19,390 nt of DNA from JAVWGW01 sp036651575 (GCA_036651575.1 JAVVXN010000030.1:1-19390), one strand, 5' to 3'. Shown: positions 1-7,629, numbered from the stretch's first letter. Made by a program: numbers and translations. The notes: generated by a model from the letters alone, not told the origin.

Positions 1-46
1 ATTGACACGGTAGGGGTCAGAAGTTCAAATCTTCTATCGCCCACCA
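1..46 (+). tRNA. tRNA-Val (GAC), 3' part only
   Basis: The window opens inside a tRNA gene. Positions 2-8 fit an anticodon loop with anticodon GAC (4-6). They are followed by the 3' anticodon strand (9-13), a five-base variable loop, a T arm with a 5-bp stem (19-23/31-35) around a TTCAAAT loop, and the 3' acceptor strand ATCGCCC (36-42). Discriminator A and an encoded CCA (44-46) complete it. The 5' half, including the D arm, lies outside the window, so the anticodon stem cannot be checked and the Val identity rests on the loop register. Confidence 0.8.
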
Positions 47-57
47 TTGATTATGCA

Positions 58-93
58 GACCAGAAACCTGAGCGGTTTCTGGTCTTTTCTTTT
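58..93 (+). terminator. Rho-independent terminator of the tRNA-Val unit
   Basis: A perfect 11-bp stem (58-68 with 74-84) closes a 5-nt loop and is followed by TTTTCTTTT (85-93). It lies 12 nt after the tRNA CCA end, so it most likely ends the tRNA transcript. Confidence 0.9.
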
Positions 94-390
94 GCTGCGT
101 AAAACACTGAACACCCTCGCACGCAGCGTCCCTCAGCACAGGGTCCTATACTTTTCCCTACACCCACGCTAAAACTCATTCTCTTCGTGTTTCACAACCT
201 CTTAACTCGCAAAACAACTAACCCCTCACCTGCCGTCACCAACGGCTAAAAAAGGCTCTCGTACACTCTTGGAGTCTGTAGCGAAAAAACAACCGCCATA
301 TTGCCGCAGTCTTTTGGCGAAATCTTTTGTCTCTACCGATATCTTTCCCGCAAAATTCCGTCCACTAAAGACGATATGAGTAGAACATTG
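94..390. other. Intergenic stretch without a recognisable gene
   Basis: No reading frame with a start codon, ribosome site or recognisable protein motif was found on either strand. The minus strand has a start-less open stretch of about 57 codons (about 226-397), which could be a decayed coding remnant but matches nothing I can name. The stretch separates the tRNA-Val unit from an IS110 relic and may include the outer, degraded part of that element. Confidence 0.5.
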
Positions 391-496
391 TGAGCCCCTG
401 CTTCATGTCGATTTATTTTTCGTGGGTCGGGGCCGATAATGGTCTTACCTGAAAACCGGCAACCGGCCAGGTTGCCACAGACATGAGAGGGGCTCG
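391..496 (+). ncRNA. Structured leader of IS110 relic; candidate bridge-RNA region
   Basis: Seen: an 8-bp inverted repeat (392-399 with 488-495), then a small internal loop, then a 6-bp repeat (404-409 with 480-485), enclosing a perfect 7-bp hairpin (458-464/470-476, 5-nt loop). The structure ends 3 nt before the transposase start codon, and its closing strand contains the AGGGG ribosome site. Known: in IS110-group elements the non-coding end before the transposase gene encodes a structured bridge RNA. Inference: this region is the remains of such an RNA, or a leader that hides the ribosome site, or both. Donor and target loops could not be assigned. Confidence 0.35.
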
Positions 497-498
497 CA

Positions 499-678
499 AT
501 GAATTATACTACCTCAATTGGTCTCGATGTACACGCTCGCTCTATAACCGCCGTCGCATTCAACCCGCTAACAGGCGATCCCCTGCAATCGCATCCAGCC
601 GTTGCAACGAAATACGAAGCCAGCGCAGCGAACATAGCGGGCGACGATGCATTGTTGCCTCATGAGGCATCCTGCTAG
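499..678 (+). pseudogene. IS110-family transposase, N-terminal remnant
   Basis: The 59-codon frame begins MNYTTSIGLDVHARSITAVA, a typical start of an IS110-family DEDD transposase, with the GLDVHARS segment holding the first catalytic Asp (residue 10). The start ATG is preceded by GAGAGGGG. The frame ends at TAG 676-678, whereas family members are usually 300-400 residues, so the RuvC-like domain and the C-terminal serine domain are missing. From about residue 30 the sequence no longer resembles the family, which suggests that the 3' part was deleted and unrelated or decayed DNA now follows. It cannot be an active enzyme. The family call rests on the first ~28 residues only. Confidence 0.75.
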
Positions 679-772
679 CCCACCGCTGCGAACCCGCGAA
701 TATTAAACTGCGAATACGAGCGTCGATTTAGACACAACCATTTGGAAAGCCAAGTTCAAGTTGAGATAAAGC

Positions 773-807
773 AAGGTCCAAGCTCAAAATCTTTGGGCTT
801 GGACCTT
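773..807. terminator. 11-bp hairpin, possible terminator or element end
   Basis: A perfect 11-bp inverted repeat (773-783 with 797-807) surrounds a 13-nt loop. Neither side has a good T tract: plus-strand flank TTATTGC, minus-strand flank GCTTTATC. It lies between the IS110 relic (plus) and the tRNA-Cys terminator (minus), so it could insulate the two units or be part of a mobile-element end. Confidence 0.4.
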
Positions 808-838
808 TATTGCTACTTGACAATGTTCTGCTCATATT

Positions 839-860
839 AAAAAAGCGCCCGAAGGCGCTT
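839..860 (-). terminator. Rho-independent terminator of tRNA-Gly/tRNA-Cys unit
   Basis: On the minus strand a 7-bp stem AAGCGCC/GGCGCTT with a TTCG tetraloop (850-853) runs into six T residues (844-839). It lies 11 nt beyond the 3' end of tRNA-Cys. Confidence 0.9.
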
Positions 861-871
861 ACTTGTTCTTT

Positions 872-945
872 TGGAGGCGACGCCCAGATTCGAACTGGGG
901 ATGAAGGCTTTGCAGGCCTCTGCCTTACCACTTGGCCACGTCGCC
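872..945 (-). tRNA. tRNA-Cys (GCA)
   Basis: A complete 74-nt cloverleaf on the minus strand: acceptor GGCGACG/CGTCGCC, anticodon loop CTGCAAA with anticodon GCA, TTCGAAT T loop, discriminator T and encoded CCA (872-874). No promoter is visible directly upstream, so it is probably cotranscribed with tRNA-Gly through the hairpin at 967-1000. Confidence 0.95.
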
Positions 946-963
946 GGTTTGCGGTTCGTCATT

Positions 964-1000
964 AAAAAGCCGGTCAAACCATTTCTAATTCGACCGGCTT
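964..1000 (-). terminator. Hairpin with T run between tRNA-Gly and tRNA-Cys
   Basis: A 9-bp stem (967-975 with 992-1000), a 16-nt loop and a TTTTT run on the minus strand follow tRNA-Gly. It may be a partial terminator, or a processing signal separating the two tRNAs. Confidence 0.65.
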
Positions 1001-1011
1001 CTAGCGACAGA

Positions 1012-1087
<76 letters not shown>

Positions 1088-1099
1088 GCGCAAGAAGGT

Positions 1100-1128
1100 A
1101 TATTACCTAAACCCTTGCAACTGCGCAA
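1100..1128 (-). promoter_or_regulatory. Promoter of tRNA-Gly/tRNA-Cys unit
   Basis: On the minus strand a -35 box TTGCGC (1123-1128) and a -10 box TAATAT (1100-1105) are separated by exactly 17 nt. The expected transcript start, near 1093, is a few bases before the tRNA-Gly 5' end at 1087. Confidence 0.75.
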
Positions 1129-1226
1129 GCCCCTATTTTCAAAAACTTTGAAATTGAGCAATTTTTTTCCGTACGTAGCGAAATCATCTCAACTCCTAGG
1201 AACTACAGCGCTCAACGAGTATATAC

Positions 1227-2132
1227 CTATTGATCGATATGTCCATCATCGGGTTCAATATGCACCAAGACTTCGCAAACGTCGTCAAAACGCTTTTTAA
1301 CAGCGTCTTCAACAACCTCAGAAAGTGCATGGGCTTCGCGTACCGACATATCTGGCTGCACTAAAACGTGCAGATCAACATAAACCTCCCCCTCCGTTCC
1401 CCTTGTACGAATTTTATGGGAACTCCTTACTTCGGGAATGCTCTGTACGCAGCTACGAATTTCTTCTTCGGGAATTCGTGCTCGATCCGAAAGGGTGGCA
1501 AACCCATGACGGAACACATCATAGGCCGTATAAAGAATTGCCAGCGTTACCAACAACGCCATAAGGGGGTCGGCAATCGGAATACCGAAGGAGACAAGAA
1601 TCAGCCCAACGATAACGCCAACCGAAACCATGGCATCGGAGAGCGTATGGCTCGCGTCAGCGATCAAAACGGGGCTCTTGAGTAGTTTGCCCTGTTTATG
1701 CTCGTAACGGGTCACACCGAGGTTTACACACAGCGTACCGATCATGACGAGAAAGGATATCGGGGTTACTGTTGCACCATACGATTGCGTCATGAGCGCG
1801 TGGACGGCATTGCTTCCCACGCTCAGGGCGGCCACCAGCAAGAGCACGCCGATAACGAGACTTGCATATGTTTCGAATTTAGCGTGGCCATAGGGATGGC
1901 TTTCGTCTGCCGGGCGCGCGGCAAGCGTGATGCCGACAAGGCCAACAACATTTCCGGCCGAATCGAAAACGCTGTGGATGCCATCGGCCTGCATAGCGGC
2001 CGACCCGCTCATCGTTCCGTAAAAATACTTTGCAGCGGCAACAACCAAATTGAGAACGAGGATGGCCCAAAGAACTTGCTTGATTTGCCTCATGCGAGGC
2101 GAGATTGACGCTTTCGAAAAAACCGCCGTCAT
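1227..2132 (-). CDS. Cation diffusion facilitator (CDF) family metal transporter
   Basis: A 301-residue membrane protein of the CDF family, which exports divalent metals (Zn, Mn, Fe, Co or Cd) in exchange for protons as a dimer. The N-terminal half has about six hydrophobic helices. The metal-site motifs are visible: HSVFD (His53/Asp57) in the second helix region and HTLSD (His162/Asp166) in the fifth. The last ~85 residues form the hydrophilic cytosolic domain (SHKIRTRGTEGEVYVDLHV). The HxxxD/HxxxD pair is common in Zn-transporting members, but the substrate is an inference. The start was set at ATG 2130-2132 because AAAGAGGG lies 7 nt upstream; a TTG 30 nt further up has no ribosome site. 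It lies downstream of tRNA-Leu and its terminator; no clear promoter of its own was found. Confidence 0.9.
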   Translation of the reverse strand: MTAVFSKASISPRMRQIKQVLWAILVLNLVVAAAKYFYGTMSGSAAMQADGIHSVFDSAGNVVGLVGITLAARPADESHPYGHAKFETYASLVIGVLLLVAALSVGSNAVHALMTQSYGATVTPISFLVMIGTLCVNLGVTRYEHKQGKLLKSPVLIADASHTLSDAMVSVGVIVGLILVSFGIPIADPLMALLVTLAILYTAYDVFRHGFATLSDRARIPEEEIRSCVQSIPEVRSSHKIRTRGTEGEVYVDLHVLVQPDMSVREAHALSEVVEDAVKKRFDDVCEVLVHIEPDDGHIDQ

Positions 2133-2179
2133 GGTATTTCCCTCTTTCGATATGTTCACCAAAGTAAACCATCAGGTAG

Positions 2180-2216
2180 AGATAGAACAAGGGAGAGCCA
2201 TAATGACTCTCCCTTG
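2180..2216 (-). terminator. Rho-independent terminator of tRNA-Leu
   Basis: A perfect 10-bp stem (2188-2197 with 2207-2216), a 9-nt loop and the minus-strand tail TTCTATCT. It sits 8 nt past the tRNA-Leu 3' end and before the CDF gene, which therefore probably needs its own promoter or read-through. Confidence 0.8.
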
Positions 2217-2224
2217 ATTGCTTT

Positions 2225-2312
2225 TGGTGTCGGAGGCGGGATTTGAACCCGCACACCCTTATACGGGCACTAGCACCTCAAGCTAGCGTGTCTGCCGTTC
2301 CACCACTCCGAC
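2225..2312 (-). tRNA. tRNA-Leu (GAG)
   Basis: A complete 88-nt class II tRNA on the minus strand with a long variable arm. Acceptor GTCGGAG/CTCCGAC, anticodon stem CTAGC/GCTAG around TTGAGGT (anticodon GAG), T loop TTCAAAT, discriminator A and encoded CCA (2225-2227). The layout closely follows bacterial tRNA-Leu(GAG). Confidence 0.95.
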
Positions 2313-2337
2313 GAATGCTGCAGAAGCAACGCAAGCT

Positions 2338-2346
2338 ATTCTACCA
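2338..2346 (-). promoter_or_regulatory. Extended -10 promoter of tRNA-Leu inside a hairpin
   Basis: The minus strand reads TGG-TAGAAT, an extended -10 element, about 25 nt before the tRNA-Leu 5' end; no good -35 is present. The -10 lies in the loop between the arms of an inverted repeat (2331-2337 with 2349-2355, plus an outer 6-bp pair 2320-2325/2359-2364). That hairpin may alternatively be the 3' end of the secG transcript, although it lacks a T tract. Confidence 0.5.
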
Positions 2347-2378
2347 AAAGCTTGCCTGTTCTGCGCGAGAATTTTTTA

Positions 2379-2633
2379 TTATCGTGAAATAGTTCCTTGA
2401 GGATAGAAAATCATCAGCAAAATAAGGGAAACCATGAAGACAACGGCGAAAATGACCGTGATGCGATCGAGATTCTTCTCGATAATACTGGTGCCCGTTT
2501 GTGTCGAATACATGGAGCTGGCAATAGCATCGGAAATACCGGTACCTTTGCCCGAATGAAGCAAGATGAAGATAATCAAGCCAAGACCAGAAATAACAAG
2601 CAAAGCAATTAAAATAATCAGTATAGGGTTCAA
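2379..2633 (-). CDS. secG: Preprotein translocase subunit SecG
   Basis: An 84-residue protein with the SecG layout: an N-terminal transmembrane helix (about residues 3-26), a glycine/serine-rich loop (HSGKGTGISDA, then a STQTGTSIIEKNL stretch) and a second helix (about 58-78). SecG is the small auxiliary subunit of the SecYEG channel and assists SecA-driven export. Start is TTG 2631-2633, since no ATG or GTG fits and GAGGAG lies upstream (2645-2650, a rather long 11-nt spacing). It follows gpmI at 177 nt and has its own promoter candidate, so it can be expressed with or apart from the glycolytic genes. The gpmI-secG neighbourhood is common in Gram-positive bacteria. Confidence 0.92.
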   Translation of the reverse strand: MNPILIILIALLVISGLGLIIFILLHSGKGTGISDAIASSMYSTQTGTSIIEKNLDRITVIFAVVFMVSLILLMIFYPQGTISR

Positions 2634-2698
2634 AGTACGTTCTTCTCCTCAGATAACTACCGGTATTCGGTTCTTCAAAAATCGACCGCAAGCTGTTA

Positions 2699-2728
2699 AT
2701 TATACCTACACCAATGCCTCTTTTGCAA
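2699..2728 (-). promoter_or_regulatory. Promoter of secG
   Basis: On the minus strand a consensus -10 TATAAT (2699-2704) lies 18 nt from a -35 TTGCAA (2723-2728). The predicted transcript start near 2692 leaves a leader of about 58 nt before the secG TTG start. Confidence 0.7.
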
Positions 2729-2810
2729 GGGAGTCTCTTCTTTCATAAAAAACGTCATAGAACACAGCCTGAAGCGCCGCGCTCATAGTGCTCAACCACA
2801 ACGCAAGCAC

Positions 2811-4388
2811 TTACGAGCGGCTTGCCAGAAGTGATTGAGCTTCCATCTCGCAAGGAATTTCAAGTCCGATAATATCAAGAAGCGTCGGAGCGATATCACA
2901 CAGTGCAGCAGGTATCTTACGAAGGGTCAGCGAGCTTTCCCTATCGGTATCAACCAAGATAAGAGGAACAGATGCCGTCGTATGCGCGGTGAATGGCGTG
3001 TTATCGCTGGCACGCATTTTATCGGCATTGCCATGATCGGCCGTCACGAGCGCCACACCACCCTTGCGTTCAATCGCTGCCAAAACACGCGAAACGCCAG
3101 CATCAACGGCTTCAACCGCACGGATAGTGGCGGCAATCGAACCGGTATGACCCACCATGTCGCAATTGGCAAAGTTGACGATGTAGACATCGGACTCATT
3201 GGCGTCTATGGCAGCTGCCAGAGTGCTCGCCACTTCCGGTGCGCTCATTTCTGGTTGTAAATCATACGTTGCCACCCGAGGAGAAGGAATCATGATACGC
3301 ACCTCCCCCTCCTGGGGCTCCTCAACACCGCCATTGAAAAAGAAGGTAACGTGGGCATATTTTTCAGTTTCGGCAATATGATACTGCGAGAGCCCCGCAC
3401 CGGAAAGCACCTCGGCCAGCACGTTGTGAGGGAATTCTTTCGGGAAGGCAATCTCGGCTTCGATCGTGCGATCGTACTGAGTAAGGCAGACAAAATGAAC
3501 CTGCGCTTTTCGAGCGCGTGGAAAACCGGTGAAATCAGCATCGACAATAGCGCGCGTTAATTCCCGTGCTCGATCGGGACGAAAGTTGAAAAAAATCACC
3601 GCGTCGCCATCGCGCATGCCCCGCCCGTCCAAAGCGGCCGGAACGACGAATTCGTCGGTAACCTCCTCATGGTAAGAATCAGCCACAAAGCGCAGCGGCG
3701 CCTTCGTCGTTTGCGGTGTGGCACAAACGATAGCGTTGTAGGCTTTTTCGACGCGATCCCAACGATTGTCACGATCCATGGCAAAGTAACGGCCCTCAAT
3801 GCTTGCAATAGACACCGAAGCTGTTTCGTTATCAAACGTTGCCAGATACTCCTGCAATTCCGAAAGATAACGCTCACCGCTTTGCGGTGCCACATCACGC
3901 CCATCCAAAAAGCAATGGATACGGATATCGCTCACACCACTGGTGAGCGCATGACGCACCAATGCGTAGAGGTGTTCATTGCTGGAATGAACACCTCCGT
4001 CGGAAAGCAAACCCATAAGATGCAGTGCCGCACCGGGCTTTTTCGCCACGTCAATCGCTTCGTTAAGTGCGACATTGTGTGCCAATGACCCATCGGCACA
4101 GGCGCGATTGATGCGAGTCAATTCCTGATAAACTGTCCGACCGGCACCGATATTAAGATGGCCTACCTCCGAATTGCCCATCTGCCCCGCAGGTAAACCC
4201 ACCGCTTCTTCCGAAGCGCTCAGTTCGATATGGGGACACCTGGCAAAAAGCTGATCAAGACACGGGGTATGGGCGCAGGAAATAGCATTTCCCGGGCCTG
4301 TCTCATCAAGGCCGTAACCATCCATGATAATAAGACAGGCAGGAAGGCGTAGATTCGCTTTGCCGCGGCGAGAAGGGATTGCCGTCAT
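2811..4388 (-). CDS. gpmI: 2,3-bisphosphoglycerate-independent phosphoglycerate mutase
   Basis: A 525-residue cytosolic enzyme interconverting 3- and 2-phosphoglycerate through a phosphoserine intermediate. The alkaline-phosphatase-like metal (Mn) domain shows IMDGYGL near the N-terminus (Asp23), the catalytic serine in MGNSEVGH (Ser73) and the C-terminal VTADHGNADKM metal motif; the phosphotransferase domain lies between. Length is close to the usual ~510. Start ATG 4386-4388 overlaps the tpiA stop in TAATG, so the two are probably translationally coupled; the upstream in-frame GTG is less likely. It is the fourth gene of gap-pgk-tpiA-gpmI. No clear terminator follows. Confidence 0.97.
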   Translation of the reverse strand: MTAIPSRRGKANLRLPACLIIMDGYGLDETGPGNAISCAHTPCLDQLFARCPHIELSASEEAVGLPAGQMGNSEVGHLNIGAGRTVYQELTRINRACADGSLAHNVALNEAIDVAKKPGAALHLMGLLSDGGVHSSNEHLYALVRHALTSGVSDIRIHCFLDGRDVAPQSGERYLSELQEYLATFDNETASVSIASIEGRYFAMDRDNRWDRVEKAYNAIVCATPQTTKAPLRFVADSYHEEVTDEFVVPAALDGRGMRDGDAVIFFNFRPDRARELTRAIVDADFTGFPRARKAQVHFVCLTQYDRTIEAEIAFPKEFPHNVLAEVLSGAGLSQYHIAETEKYAHVTFFFNGGVEEPQEGEVRIMIPSPRVATYDLQPEMSAPEVASTLAAAIDANESDVYIVNFANCDMVGHTGSIAATIRAVEAVDAGVSRVLAAIERKGGVALVTADHGNADKMRASDNTPFTAHTTASVPLILVDTDRESSLTLRKIPAALCDIAPTLLDIIGLEIPCEMEAQSLLASRS

Positions 4389-5155
4389 TACAGGCACGCC
4401 TCAATCAATTGCGTAAAGCTGGCTGCATGCAAGGCTGCACCGCCAATGAGGCCGCCGTCGATATTTTCTTGTGCCATAAGACCCTGAACGTTTTCGGGCT
4501 TCATCGAGCCGCCGTAGAGTACCCGCATAGCTTGTCCTGTTTCGGCATCGAAAAGCGCGGTGATCGTTTCGCGGATGGCGGCACAAACCGCCTCTGCCTG
4601 CTCCGGTGTGGCTGTCCGACCGGTGCCAATTGCCCAAACGGGCTCATATGCCACCACGCTCAAAGCAACTTCGGCCGCATCAAGACCGGCGACCGCCGCT
4701 CGTACCTGAGCACACACGAACTCGTTGGTAGTGCCCGCATCGCGCACGGCTAAAGATTCACCAACGCATATGATCGGCACCAAACCGCCGGCAATAAGTG
4801 CTTTCGCTTTACGGTTGACATCCTCATCGGTCTCGCCAAGCAAACCACGTCGTTCGGAATGGCCGACAATACAGTGCGTGCAACCGATATCTTTGAGCAT
4901 CGGTACCGAAATCTCGCCGGTAAAAGCACCTGAGGTTTCCCAGTACACGTCCTGTGCGCCAACACCAACGTGAGTTTTATCAAAATCAAGTACGGTCATC
5001 GCCGGTTTCAAATCAATAAAGGGCGGACAAATTACGACGTCAACGGCATCCCAGCGATCATCGTATTGATTTGAAATATCCTGAGTGAGCACCACCGCTT
5101 CAGCGATCGTGTTGTTCATTTTCCAATTACCGGCCATCATAGGTTTACGTGTCAT
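4388..5155 (-). CDS. tpiA: Triose-phosphate isomerase
   Basis: A 255-residue TIM-barrel enzyme interconverting dihydroxyacetone phosphate and glyceraldehyde 3-phosphate. The catalytic residues are visible: Lys12 in GNWKMN, the electrophilic His99 in IVGHSERR and the base Glu171 in YEPVWAIGTGR, followed by the flexible loop-6 region. The phosphate-binding LYGGSMKP and LIGGAAL motifs are near the C-terminus. Start ATG 5153-5155 has AAAGGAAG just upstream; an in-frame codon 36 nt earlier lacks one. It follows pgk at 62 nt and shares a base with the gpmI start. Confidence 0.98.
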   Translation of the reverse strand: MTRKPMMAGNWKMNNTIAEAVVLTQDISNQYDDRWDAVDVVICPPFIDLKPAMTVLDFDKTHVGVGAQDVYWETSGAFTGEISVPMLKDIGCTHCIVGHSERRGLLGETDEDVNRKAKALIAGGLVPIICVGESLAVRDAGTTNEFVCAQVRAAVAGLDAAEVALSVVAYEPVWAIGTGRTATPEQAEAVCAAIRETITALFDAETGQAMRVLYGGSMKPENVQGLMAQENIDGGLIGGAALHAASFTQLIEACL

Positions 5156-5217
5156 GACGCTTCCTTTCACCTGATTATCAACTGAAACCACTTGCTTATC
5201 GAAACGGGTCGAATCGC

Positions 5218-6402
5218 TTAGCGCAAAGCTTCAACGCCGGGCAGCACGGCACCCTGCACCAGTTCCATGGAGGCACCGCCGCCGGTAGAAATAAACGTCA
5301 TTTTATCAGCAAGATCAAACTTATTGATCGCCGCAACGCTATCTCCCCCACCGATGATCGTGTCGGCTGCTTCGTTTTCAGCGACCGCGAGGGCAACCGC
5401 TTTCGTACCAGCCTCAAACGCCTCCATCTCAAAGACCCCCATCGGGCCATTCCAAAAAACGGTGCTTGCATCAGCTATTGCTTGCGCATATCTCTTCGAA
5501 GTTTCGGGTCCGATATCAAGACCCATCATATCGGCAGGAATATCATCGACAGAAACGACCTGCGTCTGCGCATCTTCTGCAAAACGATCGGCAACAACGA
5601 CATCGATCGGAAGCAAAATTTTAACTCCGCAAGCTTCGGCTTTGGCAAGCATAGCTTGCACCCGCGAAACCCACTGCTCTTCCTTCAGGGAGGAACCGAC
5701 CTGTTTTCCCTGGGCCAACAAAAACGTAAAACACATGCCTCCCCCGATGATGAGAGTATCAACGTTGTCGATAAGCGCATCGATAACGGCGACTTTATCA
5801 GAAACCTTTGATCCACCTAAGATCGCAGCAAAGGGGCGTTGCGGATTTTCAAGCATGCCCTTGAGCGTGCTTACTTCTCGCGAAAGAAGAAATCCGGCAT
5901 AGGCAGGCAGCAGTGTCGCCACACCGGCAGTCGAAGCATGGGCGCGATGCGCCGCACCGAAAGCATCGTTGACGTACAGATCGCCCAGCGATGCCAAGCC
6001 TTGGCAAAAATCGGGATCATTTTTCTTTTCACCCTTATCGAAGCGAAGGTTTTCAATCAACAGTAATTGACCATCAGCTAACGCTGCCGACTTAGCCCGA
6101 GCATCAGAATCGATCGTGTCGGTCGCAAAAACAACCGCTTTCCCCAAAAGCTCACTCAGACGACGAGCCACAGGTGCCAACGAAAACGCGGGCTCAAAGC
6201 CAGTTCCTGCAGGTCGACCCAGATGGCTCATGAGAATCACCCGGGCGCCATGATCGAGTAGATATTCAATGGTGGGTAACGCGGCCCGTATGCGGGTATC
6301 GTCAACGACTTCGCCATCTTTGAGCGGCACGTTGAAGTCAACACGGCACAAAACGCGCTTGCCGGTAACCTCGGCCTGTTCGAGGGTCTTAATATCAGCC
6401 AT
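5218..6402 (-). CDS. pgk: Phosphoglycerate kinase
   Basis: A 394-residue monomeric kinase of the usual length, transferring phosphate from 1,3-bisphosphoglycerate to ADP. The N-domain substrate motif CRVDFNVPL (residues 19-27) and the SHLGRP segment are present, as are the C-domain nucleotide motifs FWNGPMGVFE and IGGGDSVAA. Start ATG 6400-6402 is preceded by AAAGGAGT at a good distance; a 21-codon N-terminal extension upstream has no ribosome site. The gene sits between gap and tpiA. The 88-nt gap-pgk spacer carries a hairpin that may set the relative mRNA levels. Confidence 0.98.
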   Translation of the reverse strand: MADIKTLEQAEVTGKRVLCRVDFNVPLKDGEVVDDTRIRAALPTIEYLLDHGARVILMSHLGRPAGTGFEPAFSLAPVARRLSELLGKAVVFATDTIDSDARAKSAALADGQLLLIENLRFDKGEKKNDPDFCQGLASLGDLYVNDAFGAAHRAHASTAGVATLLPAYAGFLLSREVSTLKGMLENPQRPFAAILGGSKVSDKVAVIDALIDNVDTLIIGGGMCFTFLLAQGKQVGSSLKEEQWVSRVQAMLAKAEACGVKILLPIDVVVADRFAEDAQTQVVSVDDIPADMMGLDIGPETSKRYAQAIADASTVFWNGPMGVFEMEAFEAGTKAVALAVAENEAADTIIGGGDSVAAINKFDLADKMTFISTGGGASMELVQGAVLPGVEALR

Positions 6403-6444
6403 ACCTACTCCTTTACAAAGCTTTATAACACTATGCACAACGAA

Positions 6445-6472
6445 GCTCCCGGCACAAATTCGCACCAGGAGC
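6445..6472 (-). other. Hairpin in the gap-pgk spacer
   Basis: On the minus strand an 8-bp stem with one G.U pair (6445-6452 with 6465-6472) closes a 12-nt loop. It has no T tract, so it is more likely an RNA processing or stability element than a terminator. Confidence 0.4.
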
Positions 6473-6490
6473 CCCTTGTTGAAAACAACC

Positions 6491-7492
6491 TTACAGCAAA
6501 ATCTTAGCCAAATCCTTCACTCGATTGGAATAGCCACACTCGTTATCGTACCAGGAAATAACTTTGACAAAGGTGCCTTCGCCACCCATGACCATGGTAA
6601 GCCCACTGTCGAAAATGGAAGAATGGGGGTTTCCGACAACATCGATGGAAACGATCGGATCTTCCATGTATTCCAAAATCCCTTTCATCGGACCTTCGGC
6701 GGCAGCTTTCATGGCAGCGTTGATCGATTCGATCGTCGCATCTTTTTCGAGCTCGACCGTCAAATCAACCATGGAGCCATCAGGCGTGGGAACGCGGGTT
6801 GCGAAACCATCAAGACGGCCTTTGAGCTGTGGCAAAACCAAAGCTACGGCACGGGCCGCACCCGTGGTGGTCGGAATCATAGAAACTGCGGCAGCGCGAG
6901 CACGGCGCAGATCCTTGTGGGGAAGATCGAGGATCTTCTGGTCGTTGGTATATGAATGGATCGTGTTCATATAACCGCGCTTGATACCAAAGGTATCGAG
7001 CAGCACCTTCGCAAACGGAGCTAAGCAGTTCGTGGTGCACGAGGCGTTCGAAATAATATTGTGCTTGGAAGCGTCGTACTGGTCGTCGTTGACGCCCATG
7101 ACAATGGTGATATCTTCATTTTTGGCAGGTGCCGAAATGATGACTTTTTTAGCGCCTGCATCGAGATGCGCCTTCGCCAAGTTGCCGTCAGTGAAAAAAC
7201 CGGTAGATTCGACAACGACATCGACGCCAAGTTCACCCCAGGGAAGTTGAGCCGGCTCACGCTCGGAAAGAACCTTAACCGCGTATCCGTCAGCAACAAA
7301 ACCATCCTCGGTAACCTCGACGGAATTGAATGCACGGCCATGAATAGAATCATACTTCAGCAGGTGAGCCATAGTGGGGATATCACCCAAGTCGTTGATA
7401 GCGACCACTTCCAGTTCAGGATCGGCAACCATCGCGCGAAATACCAAGCGGCCGATGCGACCAAATCCATTAATGCCTACCTTCGTTGCCAT
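6491..7492 (-). CDS. gap: Glyceraldehyde-3-phosphate dehydrogenase, NAD-type
   Basis: A 333-residue enzyme oxidising glyceraldehyde 3-phosphate to 1,3-bisphosphoglycerate. The Rossmann motif NGFGRIGR lies at residues 8-15, Asp34 in AINDL favours NAD over NADP, the catalytic Cys152 sits in SNASCTTNCLAP and the base His179 in TIHSYTNDQ. The C-terminal SWYDNECGYSNR is conserved. Start ATG 7490-7492 has AAAGGGGA upstream. It is first in the glycolytic block; a terminator candidate behind whiA suggests an independent promoter in 7493-7587, but only a weak -10 (TATATC) was seen there. Confidence 0.98.
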   Translation of the reverse strand: MATKVGINGFGRIGRLVFRAMVADPELEVVAINDLGDIPTMAHLLKYDSIHGRAFNSVEVTEDGFVADGYAVKVLSEREPAQLPWGELGVDVVVESTGFFTDGNLAKAHLDAGAKKVIISAPAKNEDITIVMGVNDDQYDASKHNIISNASCTTNCLAPFAKVLLDTFGIKRGYMNTIHSYTNDQKILDLPHKDLRRARAAAVSMIPTTTGAARAVALVLPQLKGRLDGFATRVPTPDGSMVDLTVELEKDATIESINAAMKAAAEGPMKGILEYMEDPIVSIDVVGNPHSSIFDSGLTMVMGGEGTFVKVISWYDNECGYSNRVKDLAKILL

Positions 7493-7587
7493 ACATATCC
7501 CCTTTCACAAAGATACATTTTTTCTCAAGCGATGTCACGATGATATAGCCCCGTGTTATGCGCCCATTCACCCCAAAGGGTTTCCAC

Positions 7588-7617
7588 AAAAAAATCATGC
7601 CGAACTACAACAGCATG
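7588..7617 (-). terminator. Terminator candidate behind whiA
   Basis: On the minus strand a 7-bp stem with one G.U pair (7611-7617 with 7596-7602) and an 8-nt loop is followed by a T7 run (7594-7588). It lies 12 nt past the whiA stop and would separate the uvrC-whiA unit from gap. Confidence 0.7.
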
Positions 7618-7629
7618 TACTTCTCCATT

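Noticed and set aside
967..1000. Promoter for tRNA-Cys inside the tRNA-Gly/tRNA-Cys spacer
   Set aside because: TTGACC is present but it is part of the hairpin and no -10 follows at the right distance.
1698..2108. Long plus-strand open frame opposite the metal transporter gene
   Set aside because: It is antisense to a clearly conserved CDF protein, has no ribosome site and its translation resembles no family.
6403..6465. N-terminal extension of phosphoglycerate kinase
   Set aside because: The conserved protein begins at MADIKTL, which has AAAGGAGT upstream; the extension overlaps the gap-pgk hairpin region and has no homology.
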